Shown here in pieces: positions 63,782 to 64,000 of a DNA stretch of 64,000 nucleotides. How positions within the stretch are numbered: position 1 is the first letter of the stretch; every line of letters starts with the position of its first letter. Under the pieces are notes generated by a model, which saw only the letters and a list, made by a program, of their open reading frames with translations, searched no databases and was not told the origin of the DNA. The stretch lies in the NCBI GenBank assembly GCA_023957755.1, contig JAMLGT010000008.1:124001-188000 (forward strand). Direction: 5' to 3'. The position numbers were made by a program, and so were the translations under genes. This DNA comes from Chitinophagaceae bacterium. GTDB lineage: Bacteria; Bacteroidota; Bacteroidia; Chitinophagales; Chitinophagaceae.

Positions 63782-64000
63782 TACTTATTGTTTTGAATAT
63801 CATTTTCTATCATTTGATAATCAGAAAAATCCTTTTGTTGCGAGTCGTGTAGTTTGTTGTATAAATCTTTATTTGTAAATAGAGTTTTAGCTAATACCGG
63901 GTTCATTTCCCAGAACTCATTCCGGCTATGCCACTTCCAGTCTTCAACGTTATGGGTAAATCCATGCTTTACCGGATTTAAATGGATATAAAGAATGAGT
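63781..64000 (-). CDS. Y1/HUH transposase-like (REP-associated type) protein, C-terminal 72 residues
   Basis: A minus-strand frame enters from beyond the window and ends with TAA at 63781-63783. It contains YIHLNPVKHGFTHNVEDWKWHS, the C-terminal signature of Y1 (IS200-like/REP-associated tyrosine) transposases; the Tyr of this motif is probably the nucleophile. The HUH motif would lie upstream, outside the window. The tail (SQQKDFSDYQMIENDIQNN) is not typical for the family. Its coupling to cas1 is notable. Confidence 0.75.
   Translation of the reverse strand, partial: LILYIHLNPVKHGFTHNVEDWKWHSRNEFWEMNPVLAKTLFTNKDLYNKLHDSQQKDFSDYQMIENDIQNNK

Overview
The window looks like a chromosomal segment of a Bacteroidota member, probably Chitinophagaceae-like. 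That placement is inferred from secreted proteins with type IX secretion (T9SS) C-terminal tails, TAnnTTTG-type -7 promoter boxes, almost no Shine-Dalgarno sites, and a type II-C CRISPR array with 47-bp repeats. No rRNA or tRNA gene was recognised.

Layout. (1) 1-15.7 kb is a polysaccharide-degradation island. Its core is a four-gene minus-strand mannan operon: GH26 mannanase, GPH-type sugar transporter, GH130 mannosylglucose phosphorylase, and a cellobiose/mannobiose 2-epimerase. It is flanked by a second GH26, a divergent AraC regulator, a secreted esterase, a truncated glycosidase, a GMC oxidoreductase, a T9SS surface protein and a GH3 enzyme. (2) 15.7-33.6 kb is mostly housekeeping: YfcC-type carrier, FMN glutamate-synthase-like protein, lipoprotein plus subtilase, an RsmB-like methylase, sucA-sucB, rpsT, an M14 peptidase, cystathionine beta-synthase and a GH125 mannosidase. 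A probable unannotated structured RNA lies at about 29.76-30.05 kb. (3) 33.6-40.2 kb is a complete trpEGDCFBA operon headed by a Trp-Trp-Trp leader peptide and an intrinsic terminator. (4) 40.3-56.3 kb holds a TlpA-like thioredoxin, a BlaR/BlaI pair, cdd, ornithine aminotransferase, a bifunctional-nuclease-family gene, etfAB, tilS, a rhomboid protease, rlmH, a GH53 galactanase, an Lrp regulator divergent from a methionine gamma-lyase-like gene, a glycosyltransferase, and two tandem endonuclease III paralogs that both lack the Fe-S cysteines.

(5) 56.3-64 kb is the accessory end. A small remnant of a Mu-like prophage (gpG-like gene, small gene, gpF-like gene) is interrupted by an opposite-strand two-gene cassette encoding a helical protein and a three-TM membrane protein. 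The gpF gene is cut off at the distal end of a CRISPR array with 41 repeats and 40 spacers (59298-62417). The array is followed by a terminator hairpin, cas2 and cas1. The cas1 start codon overlaps the stop codon of a Y1/HUH transposase-like gene that runs off the window. No cas9 or tracrRNA anti-repeat is visible here.

The most interesting items are the CRISPR-phage-transposase junctions, the trp attenuator, the candidate structured RNA in the 30 kb gap, the prophage moron-like cassette, and the cluster-less endonuclease III pair.
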